Positions 18,434 to 27,606 of a stretch of 64,000 bases of DNA are shown here, piece by piece. Each line of letters begins with the position of its first letter. The first letter of the stretch is position 1. The notes under the pieces were generated by a model. It saw nothing but the letters and a program-made list of their open reading frames with translations, was not told the origin of the DNA and did not search any database. The translations under genes were made by a program, and so were the position numbers. This stretch comes from Vibrio sp. CDRSL-10 TSBA (lineage in GTDB: Bacteria > Pseudomonadota > Gammaproteobacteria > Enterobacterales > Vibrionaceae): contig CP155565.1 of NCBI GenBank assembly GCA_039696685.1, positions 1,426,001-1,490,000 on the forward strand. Direction: 5' to 3'.

Positions 18434-19475
18434 TCAGGCACTCACAGGTTGTATTTCATTAAGATTAAAACGCAGCTCCAGCACACTGCCCGCTGGCAGT
18501 AAGCGCTCGGAAGAGCGGTTGAGCTGATCGACGGTCAGTTCGCAGTCATCCAGCGCGACCTGATAACGGATCACGTTACCCAGCAGTTGATGACTTTTGA
18601 GAAACGCCGCGCATCGGCGCTGACATATGCGCGCCGCCGCCATAGTGGTGACCCGATTCGTGACGACCAGCTTCGGCTACGTAGATCGACTCCGGGCGTA
18701 CCGCCACTTTGCGCTCGCCGTCGAGGGCAAACAATCGCTTGGCCTGCGCGGCACTGAGCAGATTGTAATGGCCCATAAAGCCGGCGACAAACTCATTGGC
18801 CGGCTGGGTGTAAATTGTCTCCGGCGAGCCTTGCTGCACTATTTTACCCTGATGCATGAGAAAAATGCGATCCGACATGGTCATCGCTTCTTCCTGATCA
18901 TGGGTGACAAAAATCGTGGTCAGGTTAAGCGCCTGCTGAATGTCGCGGATTTGCTGGCGCAGGTGTTTACGGATTTTGGCATCCAGCGCCGACAGCGGTT
19001 CATCTAGCAGCAAAATGCGCGGTTTGACCACCAGAGCGCGCGCCAGAGCGACGCGCTGACGCTGGCCGCCGGACAGTTGGTGCGGATAACAATTTTCCTT
19101 GCCCTGCAATGCGACCAGCTCAATCACCTCGGCGACGTTACGCTCAATCTGCTTTTTGTCGGCGCCTTGCATCTTAAGACCAAAGCCGATATTGCCGGCC
19201 ACCGTCATATTCGGGAACAGGGCGTAAGACTGAAACACCATGCCGATACCGCGCTGCTGTGGCGCGCGATGGGTGATATCCTCACCGCCGACTAAAATCC
19301 GGCCGCTGTCGACCGGGTTGAGTCCGGCCAGGCTGCGCAGCAGAGTGGATTTTCCGCAACCGCTCGGACCGAGCAGGGTAATGAATTCGCCCTGGCGGAT
19401 ATCGAAATCGATCGCTTCGAACACGCTGTGATCGCCAAAGCGTTTGGTGAGTCGGGAGACAGAAACGTCACTCAT
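18434..19475 (-). CDS. ABC transporter ATP-binding protein (PotA/PhnT-like; frame broken at 18601-18605)
   Basis: Energises the importer encoded by the next two genes. Walker A GPSGCGKST, Q-loop VFQSYALFP, signature LSGGQRQRVALARAL, Walker B LLLDEPLSALD and switch His THDQEEAMT are all present. The TOBE-domain C-terminus (VRPESIYV onward) is cut in the sequence as written; removing one A at 18602-18604 joins it to the frame ending at 18434, giving 346 residues. It overlaps the permease stop by one base. Confidence 0.92.
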
Positions 19476-20254
19476 TATTTTGCTCCAATCCGGCTTGCCA
19501 GCCAGGTACAGATAAAGATAAACAGGAAGTAAGTCATTACTAACGCTGAGGTGAAATGGCCGCTGGTCTGGCGCATGTTGTAGAGATAAATCTGCAAGGT
19601 TTCATAGCGGGTGCCGACCAGAATATTGGCAAACACAAACTCACCGAGCAGGAATGAAAACGACAAAAACAGTGACGCCATCAGCCCTTTGCGCACGTTG
19701 GGCAATACGATATGCCAGAACGCCTGCAACGTGCTCGCGCCGAGCAGATGCGCGGCGTCCATCAGATCGCGCAGATTGATGGCCGTGAAGCTGTTGGCAA
19801 TCGCGCGATACATAAACGGCAGCGCGATGGTGAAATAGGTGCCGATCAAAATCCACGGCGTGCCGACAATCTGCACGCTGCTGTCGGCGTACAGTTGCAG
19901 CAGACCGACTGAAGAGACGACCGGCGGCACGGCAAACGGCAGCAGGATCAGCAGGTTCATCACGTTGTCGAGTTTAGGGAAATAGTAAAACACCACAAAA
20001 ATCGCCGGCAGCACCAACAAAGTGCTCAGCGCCAGCGCCGCGACGCACACCAGCAGTGAGCGACCAAAAGCGGCGAGAAACCGGCTGTCGCTGAGTAACT
20101 GCAGGTACCAGTTAAAGGTAAAGCCATCGGGCAGAATGGTCGCCCCCCAGCGTGAAGAGAGTGAGTAAGCCAGCGTGGCAAGGATCGGCACCAGCATCAG
20201 GGCGACAATGCCGTACACCACGCTTTTGTGATAAACAGAATTAGCGTGTTGCAT
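19475..20254 (-). CDS. ABC transporter permease (PhnV-like)
   Basis: Inner-membrane channel subunit, about 259 residues from MQHANSVYH. Six hydrophobic helices with the EAA-type coupling loop (DLMDAAHLLGASTLQAFWHIVLPNVRKGL). It overlaps the upstream permease gene by 14 bases. Confidence 0.92.
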   Translation of the reverse strand: MQHANSVYHKSVVYGIVALMLVPILATLAYSLSSRWGATILPDGFTFNWYLQLLSDSRFLAAFGRSLLVCVAALALSTLLVLPAIFVVFYYFPKLDNVMNLLILLPFAVPPVVSSVGLLQLYADSSVQIVGTPWILIGTYFTIALPFMYRAIANSFTAINLRDLMDAAHLLGASTLQAFWHIVLPNVRKGLMASLFLSFSFLLGEFVFANILVGTRYETLQIYLYNMRQTSGHFTSALVMTYFLFIFICTWLASRIGAK

Positions 20255-21131
20255 GATAGCTCCGGGCAATCAGCCATTGGTTAATCAGGGTAATCGCAGC
20301 CAGCAGCGCCATCAGCAGCACCGAAATGGCCGCCGCCAGATTCGGTTCGAGAAACAGATCGCCGGACACCAGGCTGGCGATACGGACGGTGATCAGGTTG
20401 TAGTTACCGGAGGTGAGGGCATACACACTGGCATACGCGCCCATGGCGTTGGCAATCAGAATGATCAGGGTGCCGAGCAGCGCCGGAGACAATACCGGCA
20501 GGGCAATGTGCGCCCAGTAGCGCCAGGTCCGCGCGCCAAGTAGCGCCGCCGCAGCCTGCCAATCATCGCTCAGGGCGTCAAAAGCCGGATAGAGCAGCAG
20601 CACCGCGAGCGGGATCTGAAAGTAAATGTAGATCGCCATCAGGCCCCACTGACCATACAGATTAAAGTCATCAATCAGGCCATATTGTTTGAGCAGCAGG
20701 GTCAGCGCGCCATTGGTGCCGAGGATGATGATGAAGGCAAAGGCGAGCGGCACACCGGCAAAGTTACTGCTCATATTGGTAAACGCAATCACTGCATCGC
20801 GCAAACGTCCCGGTACCCGGCGCAGCGAACTGACCAGTACAGCGGCGATGGCAAGCCCGGCCAGGCTCGACCACAGCGCCAGCCATAAGCTGTTGCTAAA
20901 GCCCTGCAGGATAAAACCGGATTCGAATATTTCCCGGTAGTTGCCGAGCGACCACTGATCGTCGACCTGAAAGCTGTTGACGGTCACCCACAGCATCGGG
21001 GCCAGCTGGAACAGATAGAAAAACAGTGCAAACGGCGACAGCCAGGCGAGTGGCACAAAGCGTTGCCAGGCGCGGGGTTGGCTGCGTTTGGCAGCGTTAG
21101 TGGTTGTTTGGCTCAGAGTGGAACTGCTCAT
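20241..21131 (-). CDS. ABC transporter permease (PhnU-like)
   Basis: 296 residues, six main membrane helices, EAA loop near WQAAAALLGARTWRYWAHIALP. Partner of the permease at 19475. The 5' end overlaps the phosphodiesterase gene stop by four bases. Paired permeases of the iron/polyamine/2-aminoethylphosphonate type belong to one importer. Confidence 0.92.
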   Translation of the reverse strand: MSSSTLSQTTTNAAKRSQPRAWQRFVPLAWLSPFALFFYLFQLAPMLWVTVNSFQVDDQWSLGNYREIFESGFILQGFSNSLWLALWSSLAGLAIAAVLVSSLRRVPGRLRDAVIAFTNMSSNFAGVPLAFAFIIILGTNGALTLLLKQYGLIDDFNLYGQWGLMAIYIYFQIPLAVLLLYPAFDALSDDWQAAAALLGARTWRYWAHIALPVLSPALLGTLIILIANAMGAYASVYALTSGNYNLITVRIASLVSGDLFLEPNLAAAISVLLMALLAAITLINQWLIARSYHATR

Positions 21132-21940
21132 AGCGCTAATACCTCAGGCGCGTAAGGCTTGTCGTGGTTAAGACGCAGCAGCTCGCACACGGTGCCGCAG
21201 ATGTCAGTCTGATGCAGCGCAACCTGTGACTGATGGGAGAAACGCTCGCCAATCACAAACAGGGGTACCGCGCGTTCTTCTTCCAGCGTGCCGCCGTGCG
21301 TGCAATCGTCGTTCATGCCGTGGTCACTGGTGACCATTACCTGGTAACCGTCGGCCAGCCAGGCCGGCACAAAATGCGACAGCAGTACATCGGCATGACG
21401 GGCGCTGTTGCGGTATTGGGGCGAGTTGAGTCCGTAGCGGTGGCCGCAGTCATCAATGTTCATCGGATGAATCAGCAGAAAGTCCGGATGATGCGTCCGG
21501 CGCAGCGTTTCGCCATCAAGAAACAGGGCTTCATCCGGGTAGTGATCCCAGTGATAAAAGCAGCCGTGCTGAATGTTGAGTTCTGCATCGTGGGTAAAGC
21601 GATCGCGCACCGCATCATAAGGCGCGCGGTTGTACAGTTCGCTGACCCAGTGATAAGCCGCGGCAGCCGTGGTTTTGCCCTGCTGCGTGGCGAGGCTGAA
21701 CACAGATTCAAACTGAGAGCGGCGCACTGTCTGGTTACTGACAATGCCGCTTTCAACCGGCGTGACGCCGGTCAGCAGGCACTCGTACAGCGGACGGGAC
21801 AGAGAAGGCAGTTCGCACTGCAGGGAGTAGAGTGTTGCTCTTTGCTGCTCAATCAAACCGTGCAGGTAGCCCATGCACTGACGGGCTACCTGAAGATTGA
21901 GTCCATCGAGAACAACAAGGATAACCTTATTGCTCATCAT
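21128..21940 (-). CDS. Alkaline phosphatase superfamily phosphodiesterase/pyrophosphatase
   Basis: 270 residues. Type I phosphodiesterase/nucleotide pyrophosphatase fold: first metal Asp in VILVVLDGLN, nucleophile region PSLSRPLYECLLTGV (Ser/Thr), NIDDCGHRYG and TSDHGMNDD metal ligands, and a final His near CTHGG. There is no signal peptide, so it acts in the cytoplasm on an imported substrate. Its place between the binding protein and the permeases ties it to organophosphate or phosphonate use. The exact substrate is unknown. Confidence 0.88.
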   Translation of the reverse strand: MMSNKVILVVLDGLNLQVARQCMGYLHGLIEQQRATLYSLQCELPSLSRPLYECLLTGVTPVESGIVSNQTVRRSQFESVFSLATQQGKTTAAAAYHWVSELYNRAPYDAVRDRFTHDAELNIQHGCFYHWDHYPDEALFLDGETLRRTHHPDFLLIHPMNIDDCGHRYGLNSPQYRNSARHADVLLSHFVPAWLADGYQVMVTSDHGMNDDCTHGGTLEEERAVPLFVIGERFSHQSQVALHQTDICGTVCELLRLNHDKPYAPEVLAL

Positions 21941-21946
21941 GACCTC

Positions 21947-23017
21947 TTACTGCTGGTGGATAAGAACATTTTCCTGCCATTGACGCGGCAGTTTACGTGC
22001 GGATTTTTCCCATGCGCTGAAATCGGTGACCGGATGCACGTTCTGATAAGCGGAGTTAGGCAGCAGCTTGTCCTGAACCGATTGCGGCAGGCTGATGTTG
22101 GTGCGAATCGGACGGGCGTAGCCTTCGGCCAGATTGATTTGGCCCTGGTCGCTGAAGATGTATTCGCGTGCCAGTTTCGCGGCGTTTGGATTGGCTGCGT
22201 ATTTGTTGATGATGGTGGTGTAACCGGAAATAACGGAACCGTCCTGCGGAATGGTGACGGTAAAGCGGCTGCGGTCAATCTGGTCACGATAGTTGAGGGC
22301 GTTGAAATCCCACATGATGGCCACTTCCACTTCGCCTTTTTCCAGGTTAGCCAGACTCGGGTCGGTAAACGACAGGCGGCCTTGTTTGGCAAGCTTGGAG
22401 AAGAAGTCCAGGGCAGGCTGGAGGTTGCTTTCATTACCGCCATTGGCAAACGCAGCGGCCAGCACGGCGTTATTGGCCTGCGCCGCAACACCCACGTCAC
22501 CGACGGTGACTTTGTACTTGCCGCTTAGCAGTTCGCTCCACGATTTTGGCGCATTCTCAACCAGGTTATTGTTACTGATAAACGCGATGGTGCCGGTATA
22601 GGCCAGAGCCCAGTGGCCGTCTTTATCTTTGGCCCAGTTCGGAATGTCACTCCAGGTGGTCGGTTTGTACGCCTGAGTCACACCTTTTTGCACCGCAACA
22701 CGGGCAAACGCGAAGCCGACATCACCGATATCCGCCGTGGCGTTATTTTTCTCAGCGGCAAACTTGGCGATTTCCTGCGCCGAGCTCATGTCGGTATCCT
22801 GATGCTTGAGGCCGTAGTGCTGATTCAGATCCTGCCAGGTGCCTTTCCAATTGGCCCAGCTGTCCGGCATACCCACACTGTACACCGCGCCTTCTTGCTT
22901 GGCGGCGTCGATTAACGACTGGATGTTGCCCTGCTCAGCGAAAGCAGGCATGGCAAGTGTGGTGGCTAGTAAAGTGGCGCCGGTGAACATGGCCGAGCGG
23001 TTCAGTAACGTTTTCAT
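21947..23017 (-). CDS. ABC transporter periplasmic substrate-binding protein
   Basis: 356 residues with a clear Sec signal (core MFTGATLLATTLAM, cleavage after AFA). Family 1 solute-binding fold, similar to Fe3+/polyamine/2-AEP binding proteins: EGAVYSVGMPDSWANWKG, NAPKSWSELLSGKYKVTVGD, KLAREYIFSDQGQ. First gene of a tight operon (7 bases to the phosphodiesterase). It is divergent from the GntR regulator, whose probable operator lies 15 bases before its start. Confidence 0.92.
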   Translation of the reverse strand: MKTLLNRSAMFTGATLLATTLAMPAFAEQGNIQSLIDAAKQEGAVYSVGMPDSWANWKGTWQDLNQHYGLKHQDTDMSSAQEIAKFAAEKNNATADIGDVGFAFARVAVQKGVTQAYKPTTWSDIPNWAKDKDGHWALAYTGTIAFISNNNLVENAPKSWSELLSGKYKVTVGDVGVAAQANNAVLAAAFANGGNESNLQPALDFFSKLAKQGRLSFTDPSLANLEKGEVEVAIMWDFNALNYRDQIDRSRFTVTIPQDGSVISGYTTIINKYAANPNAAKLAREYIFSDQGQINLAEGYARPIRTNISLPQSVQDKLLPNSAYQNVHPVTDFSAWEKSARKLPRQWQENVLIHQQ

Positions 23018-23031
23018 TGTCTCTATCCTTG

Positions 23032-23045
23032 TTGGACTAGGTCAG
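23032..23045. promoter_or_regulatory. Probable GntR operator, ABC operon side
   Basis: TTGGACTAGGTCAG, an imperfect palindrome centred on CTAG (TGxxCTAGxxCA). A 13/14 match occurs at 23237-23250 in front of the regulator. The site covers the region just upstream of the binding-protein start. Confidence 0.55.
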
Positions 23046-23236
23046 TAAGTACGTTTTTTATCCTAGGCAGCGAATATGACGATTTGGCGCCAGTCAGATG
23101 ACGCTTTTACGGCGCTTTTATGGCAGTTATGTTGCGATAAAGCTCTAATGTGCGGTAATTGTGCAGTGAATGTGCAGCAATAGCCTGTCATAAATCTGTT
23201 ATCTGCGCTGACTATGCTGGGCGGAGGAATAAGGAC

Positions 23237-23250
23237 TTGGACTAGATCAG
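23237..23250. promoter_or_regulatory. Probable GntR operator, autoregulatory side
   Basis: TTGGACTAGATCAG, one base different from the site at 23032-23045. It ends one base before the GntR ATG, where bound repressor would block transcription or translation initiation. Confidence 0.55.
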
Positions 23251-23251
23251 G

Positions 23252-23972
23252 ATGAAGCTACAAGCGACCACGCAATTGGGCTCGATAAAATCGACGCTGC
23301 GTGATCAGATTTGCTCGGGAGTGATGAACCAGCGTCAGAAGCTGCCGTCAGAGCGTGAGTTGAGTGAGCTGTTTGAAACCACCCGCATCACGATTAAAGA
23401 TGCGCTGGTATCACTGGAAACAGAAGGGCTGATTTACCGTGAAGAGCGGCGCGGCTGGTTTGTGTCACCGGAGCGGGTACGGTACAACCCGTTGTCACGC
23501 TGCCATTTTCATCAGATGATTGCAGAGCAGAACCGTATCGCTGAAACTAAGGTGGTGCAGGTACGCAGTGTGCTGGCAACTCAGGACTATGCGCGCGCGA
23601 TGCAGATCACCCGGATGACTCCGGTACATATCATTGAACGGCTGCGCTTTATTGACGGACGCGCTGTGTTATTTGTCGAGAAACTGCCTGATCGCTGCTT
23701 TGTTCGCGGATATTTTGCGTGAGGATCTGGCTGGTTCACTGACCGGGCTGTACGCTCGCAAATATGGTTACCGCACCCAGCGCTCGCGCTTTGATGTGGT
23801 GCCGACCGCCGCGCCTGTGCACGTTGCCAAGGCGCTCAATCTGGCCGCCGGTCAGCCGGTGCTGAAGATCTGCCGGGTGAATTACAATCAGCATGGTCAG
23901 ATCATGGATTGTGAGTTTGAATACTGGCGGCCGGATTCGGTGGTCATCACCATCGACAGTTGCAGCGACTGA
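23252..23972 (+). CDS. GntR/HutC-family regulator with UTRA domain (frame broken at 23680-23684)
   Basis: N-terminal winged helix at about 5-70 (KLPSERELSELFETTRITIKDAL, then IYREERRGWFV) and a UTRA ligand domain. Removing one A at 23681-23683 joins the domain halves into 239 residues, a normal PhnF/HutC length. Start: stop codon TAG at 23243 forces ATG 23252. Divergent from the ABC operon and flanked by twin CTAG-centred sites, so it probably represses that operon and itself until the transported compound or a product binds. Confidence 0.88.
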
Positions 23973-23975
23973 GGC

Positions 23976-24635
23976 TTAGCCGCGGCGCTGTTTCAGTTCA
24001 TCCAGCACATCGTCAAGGGACGGCCGGACATGGTGTCCGAGTGCCAGCACCTCTTCACTGGGTTCGACCAGATCGGGGATCTGGTAGGTGATCATCCTGG
24101 CTGCGACCGCCGATTTAACCCCGTTATTGGAATCTTCAAAGGCCAGACAGCGCTCTGGTGCAACTTGCAGGCGATCCGCCGCCAGCAGGTATATTTCCGG
24201 ATCCGGTTTGCCGTTGTTCACTTCACAACCGGTCGAGTACGAATCGAAATAGTGGTCAATCCCGGCCAGTTGCAGCTTAATCTGTGCCACTTCCCGTTGG
24301 GTTGAGGTGGCGACGGCGGTCGGAATCTTATTGGCTTTCAGCCATTCGAGCAGTTCAATCACACCTTGTTTGACCGGGATCGGCTGGTGTTTGACCACTG
24401 CGTTGTATCGCTGGCGCCACGCTTCATGCAGGGCCGGATAATCGAGGTCCGGTCCGTAGCCGGCGCGTAATGCCTGCTCAATTCCGGCCGCATTCCGGCC
24501 AATAACAGTCAGGTACAGATCGCGCAGAAAGGGTACGCCTACAGCGTGACAGGCTTGTTCAAAAATCTCTATACAGACCCGCTCGGTATCGAGCAGCAGT
24601 CCGTCCATATCAAAAATAGCGGCTTTAAAGTGCAT
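23976..24635 (-). CDS. HAD-IA phosphatase (beta-phosphoglucomutase-like subfamily)
   Basis: About 219 residues from MHFKAAIF. Motif I DMDGLLLDTE, cap domain residues ~20-85, motif II ATSTQREV, motif III Lys in NNGKPDPEIY, motif IV FEDSNNGVKSA. Resembles the YniC/YcjU/hexitol-phosphatase group, cytosolic sugar-phosphate phosphatases. Convergent with the GntR gene (4 bases). Confidence 0.9.
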   Translation of the reverse strand: MHFKAAIFDMDGLLLDTERVCIEIFEQACHAVGVPFLRDLYLTVIGRNAAGIEQALRAGYGPDLDYPALHEAWRQRYNAVVKHQPIPVKQGVIELLEWLKANKIPTAVATSTQREVAQIKLQLAGIDHYFDSYSTGCEVNNGKPDPEIYLLAADRLQVAPERCLAFEDSNNGVKSAVAARMITYQIPDLVEPSEEVLALGHHVRPSLDDVLDELKQRRG

Positions 24636-24901
24636 AACGGCCATCAGGGTAAAAACAGAATGCGATCATTGTCACACAAGCTCGTCGGCGAAATCGACCA
24701 TTTTCTCGTCTTTTATCGGCTGGTTGGCGATTATCTGTTGAGTTACGCGCCAGAAATACTTTTGATCATTGTTATACAAATCAGCAAATTAGATGCGTGA
24801 TTATCCAATCTTGGTTTATGCTTAATGATATAAGTGTCGCATGGGCGACCCATAACAAAGAGGTAACCAAGCCTTGAGAAACAGCGTGGTTGCGGCAGAC
24901 G

Positions 24902-26641
24902 ATGCCGGGTTTTTATCAGTTAAAACAGTATGAACGTGCCTGGTTAAAGGATGATGTGCGTGCCGCTCTGTCGGTTGTTGCTGTCGCCTTGCCGGTAGCG
25001 ATCGCTTATGCCCAGCTGACCGGGGTATCGGCGATTGTAGGGCTCTATTCCTGCGTGGTGCCTATGCTGGTGTATGCTTTGTTTGGCACTTCGCGCCAGT
25101 TGATTGTCGGGCCGGATGCCGCCACCTGTGCGGTGATTGCCGCTGTGGTGACTCCGCTGGCAGGCGGCGATGCGACCAAGCACTGGCAACTGGTGATGAC
25201 CATGACCGCCATGACTGGTATCTGGTGCATCGTGGCGAGTAAATTCCGGCTCGGCATTCTGGCGGACTTCCTGTCGCGGCCGATTTTGCTCGGCCTGATT
25301 AACGGTGTCGCCCTGACGATTATTGTCGGTCAGCTGAGTAAAGTGGCCGGGGTCAATTACCAGGCGCGCTATCTGCTGGAGCGGTTACTGGAAGCGCCGC
25401 AACGGGCGCTCGATGTACATTGGCAGACCGTGCTGGTCAGCGTGTTAACGGTAGTGGTCTATTTTGTTTCGAAACGGCTGCGTCCGGCCTGGCCGGCAGC
25501 AATGCTGGCGATCATCGCGGCCGGGGGGCTGGTGTGGGTGACCCAGCTTGATGCCAGCGGCGTCAGCGTGGTCGGCGCGATTGAAGGTGGCTTACCAGTA
25601 TTTCAGGCTCCGGCGTTTGATATCGGGATCAGCCGTGAACTGGTGGTGCCGGCGCTCAACCTGGCAATGGTCAGCTTCGTCAGCATGATGCTGACGGCGC
25701 GCAGTTTCGCTGCCAAAAACGGCTACGATATTGATGCCGATAAAGAATTCCGCGCACTGGGTATTGCCAATATTGCATGTGCTTTTTCGCAGGGCTTTGC
25801 CATCAGCGGCGCGGATTCGCGCACTGCAGTCAACGATGCCAACGGCGGTAAATCGCAGCTGGTGTCGGTGATCGCGGCAGTGCTGATCGGCATCATTGCG
25901 CTGTTTGTCTACCGGCCGCTGCAATATATTCCTACTGCGGCACTGGGTGTGGTGCTGATCATTGCCTCGACTTCGCTGCTCGATCTGAAAGGATTATGGA
26001 AATTACGCAAACGTGATAAAGATGCGTTTTATCTTGCCACTGTGACTTTTATTGCTGTGCTGGTGGTTGGCGTGATCCCGGGGATAACTCTGGCGGTGCT
26101 GCTCGGTCTGTTCCAGTTTTTGCGTGTGGTGATGCGCCCGAGTGACCAGCGTCTTGGCCTGGATAAAGACGGTACCATCCGCACCATTGACGGCAGCGGT
26201 AAGGCGACCGCGATCCCGGGACTGGTGCTGTATCGTTTTAATTCACCGCTGACCTATTTTAACGCCCCCTATTTTAAACGCCGGATACTGGAAGTGGTGG
26301 AAGGCAATGACAGTGAAGTGAACTGCGTGATCATTGATGCGGTGGCCAGTTTCACTCACCTGGATTTGAGCGTGATGGCGATGATCAGTGATGTGCAGAC
26401 CATGCTGAAAAAACGTGGTATCCGGCTGATTCTGGCCGGACGCAAGCGCAGCATGCGCCAATGGTGTGAACTGAGCGGCGTACCGGTCGGGGACGGTGGT
26501 TTGGTACTGCGCGCCGATATGTATCTGGCCATCAAACTGAGCGGCTGTTATATCCAGGCAGTCGAAGAAGGCCAGATCCCGGAAGTGCAAAAAGAAGCGC
26601 CGGTCGACGCGCCGCCTAAGGCGGTGCCGGAAGTGGCGTGA
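24902..26641 (+). CDS. SulP-family inorganic anion transporter with STAS domain
   Basis: About 579 residues from the ATG at 24902 (an upstream TTG at 24890 is possible). Ten to twelve hydrophobic helices from residue ~25 to ~410, beginning LSVVAVALPVAIAYAQLTGVS, the SulP signature area. A C-terminal STAS domain lies at about 435-550 (VNCVIIDAVASFTHLDLSVM). Family members import sulfate or bicarbonate; bicarbonate uptake (BicA/DauA type) is as likely as sulfate. A terminator follows at 26681. Confidence 0.92.
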   Translation: MPGFYQLKQYERAWLKDDVRAALSVVAVALPVAIAYAQLTGVSAIVGLYSCVVPMLVYALFGTSRQLIVGPDAATCAVIAAVVTPLAGGDATKHWQLVMTMTAMTGIWCIVASKFRLGILADFLSRPILLGLINGVALTIIVGQLSKVAGVNYQARYLLERLLEAPQRALDVHWQTVLVSVLTVVVYFVSKRLRPAWPAAMLAIIAAGGLVWVTQLDASGVSVVGAIEGGLPVFQAPAFDIGISRELVVPALNLAMVSFVSMMLTARSFAAKNGYDIDADKEFRALGIANIACAFSQGFAISGADSRTAVNDANGGKSQLVSVIAAVLIGIIALFVYRPLQYIPTAALGVVLIIASTSLLDLKGLWKLRKRDKDAFYLATVTFIAVLVVGVIPGITLAVLLGLFQFLRVVMRPSDQRLGLDKDGTIRTIDGSGKATAIPGLVLYRFNSPLTYFNAPYFKRRILEVVEGNDSEVNCVIIDAVASFTHLDLSVMAMISDVQTMLKKRGIRLILAGRKRSMRQWCELSGVPVGDGGLVLRADMYLAIKLSGCYIQAVEEGQIPEVQKEAPVDAPPKAVPEVA

Positions 26642-26680
26642 TACGCCGTGGCAAGAAAACGCTGCTGCGTGATATACAAC

Positions 26681-26706
26681 AAAGCCTGCCGTGTGGCAGG
26701 CTTTTT
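26681..26706 (+). terminator. Rho-independent terminator after the SulP gene
   Basis: AAGCCTGCC-GTGT-GGCAGGCTT stem plus TTT. It faces the convergent GST gene end at 26730. Confidence 0.88.
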
Positions 26707-26729
26707 AACGTCTGGTCTGAAGGCAGAAA

Positions 26730-27351
26730 TCAGGCGCTCAGCTCGGCTTCAGTCTGATTGGCTTTCTGGTAACCCGGCAGGGTCGACAGATGACCTAGAT
26801 AAGCTTTTATGTTCGGGAAATGCTCCAGCATGCCGCTGATGTATACCGCTTCCGCGATAAATGACATCATGATATCAGCACCGGTCAGTTTGCCCGCCAC
26901 CAGATACTGTTTGCCTGCCAGTTGGGCGTCCACATAGCCCAGAAACTTTGGCCGCTTCGCCATTGGCGTATTGTTCCAGAAATTGGGTTTGTGCACTCTC
27001 CATACCGATGAACAGTTTGAGCAGTAGGGGCAGCATGCCCGAGCTTTCGGCAAAGTGCAGCCACTGCAGATAATCGATGTATTCGTCACTGTCTTTAGCC
27101 GGAGCCAGTTGCTGCGGTGCATAACGTTCGATCAGATACTCGGTGATGGCACCCGACTCTGCAATCACCCGTCCGTCGATTTCAATCACCGGTGATTTAC
27201 CCAGCGGATGAATGTTTTTCAGTTCCGGCGGGGCGAGGAAAGTCGCTTTGTCACGCAGATAAGGGACGACGCGGTACTCGACGCCGAGTTCTTCCAGTAG
27301 CCAGATAATACGCTTGGAGCGTGACTGATTGAGGTGGTGCAGGGTTATCAT
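26730..27351 (-). CDS. Glutathione S-transferase family protein (frame broken at 26942-26946)
   Basis: N-terminal thioredoxin-like domain (ITLHHLNQSRSKRIIWLLEEL with the Ser/Arg active-site region; GKSPVIEIDGRVIAESGAI for glutathione binding), then the helical C-terminal domain (GKLTGADIMMSFIAE with the N-capping Asp). Removing one A at 26943-26945 gives 206 residues, normal for a bacterial GST. Likely role: glutathione conjugation or peroxide reduction. Nearby CurA-like reductase also handles reactive carbonyls. Confidence 0.9.
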
Positions 27352-27431
27352 GATATGTCCTTGTTTCTGTGAATGTATGTGCTGATGTGCTTGGCATTCG
27401 CTGCGTTGTACGCAGCGAATGACGGTTTGGA

Positions 27432-27567
27432 CTTATCCCCTTCCTACTTGAAGCTGCAGCGGTGTTGGCTGCATTCGTTCACCCCAATCACATAGTGTCT
27501 CTATGCTAATGGGGATTCACTCATTTGCCGCCTACCTGCAACTCCAAGTTGTTTGGGTATATAAGGG
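27432..27567. repeat. ERIC-type intergenic repeat (IRU)
   Basis: About 135-base imperfect palindrome with the ERIC core: GTGAATCCCC and GGGGTGAACG arms are read on the minus strand around 27473-27520, and the ends TATACCCAAACAACTTGG / CTACTTGAAG are those seen in the Vibrio form. It fills the 255-base gap between the GST and CurA-like genes. Confidence 0.85.
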
Positions 27568-27606
27568 GTTGGATTTTTAACGGTTTAGGCTGATAACGGT
27601 TGGTGC

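Noticed and set aside
21233..22528. 431-codon plus-strand ORF opposite the binding protein and phosphodiesterase genes
   Set aside because: Antisense shadow of two well-supported genes; no family resemblance.
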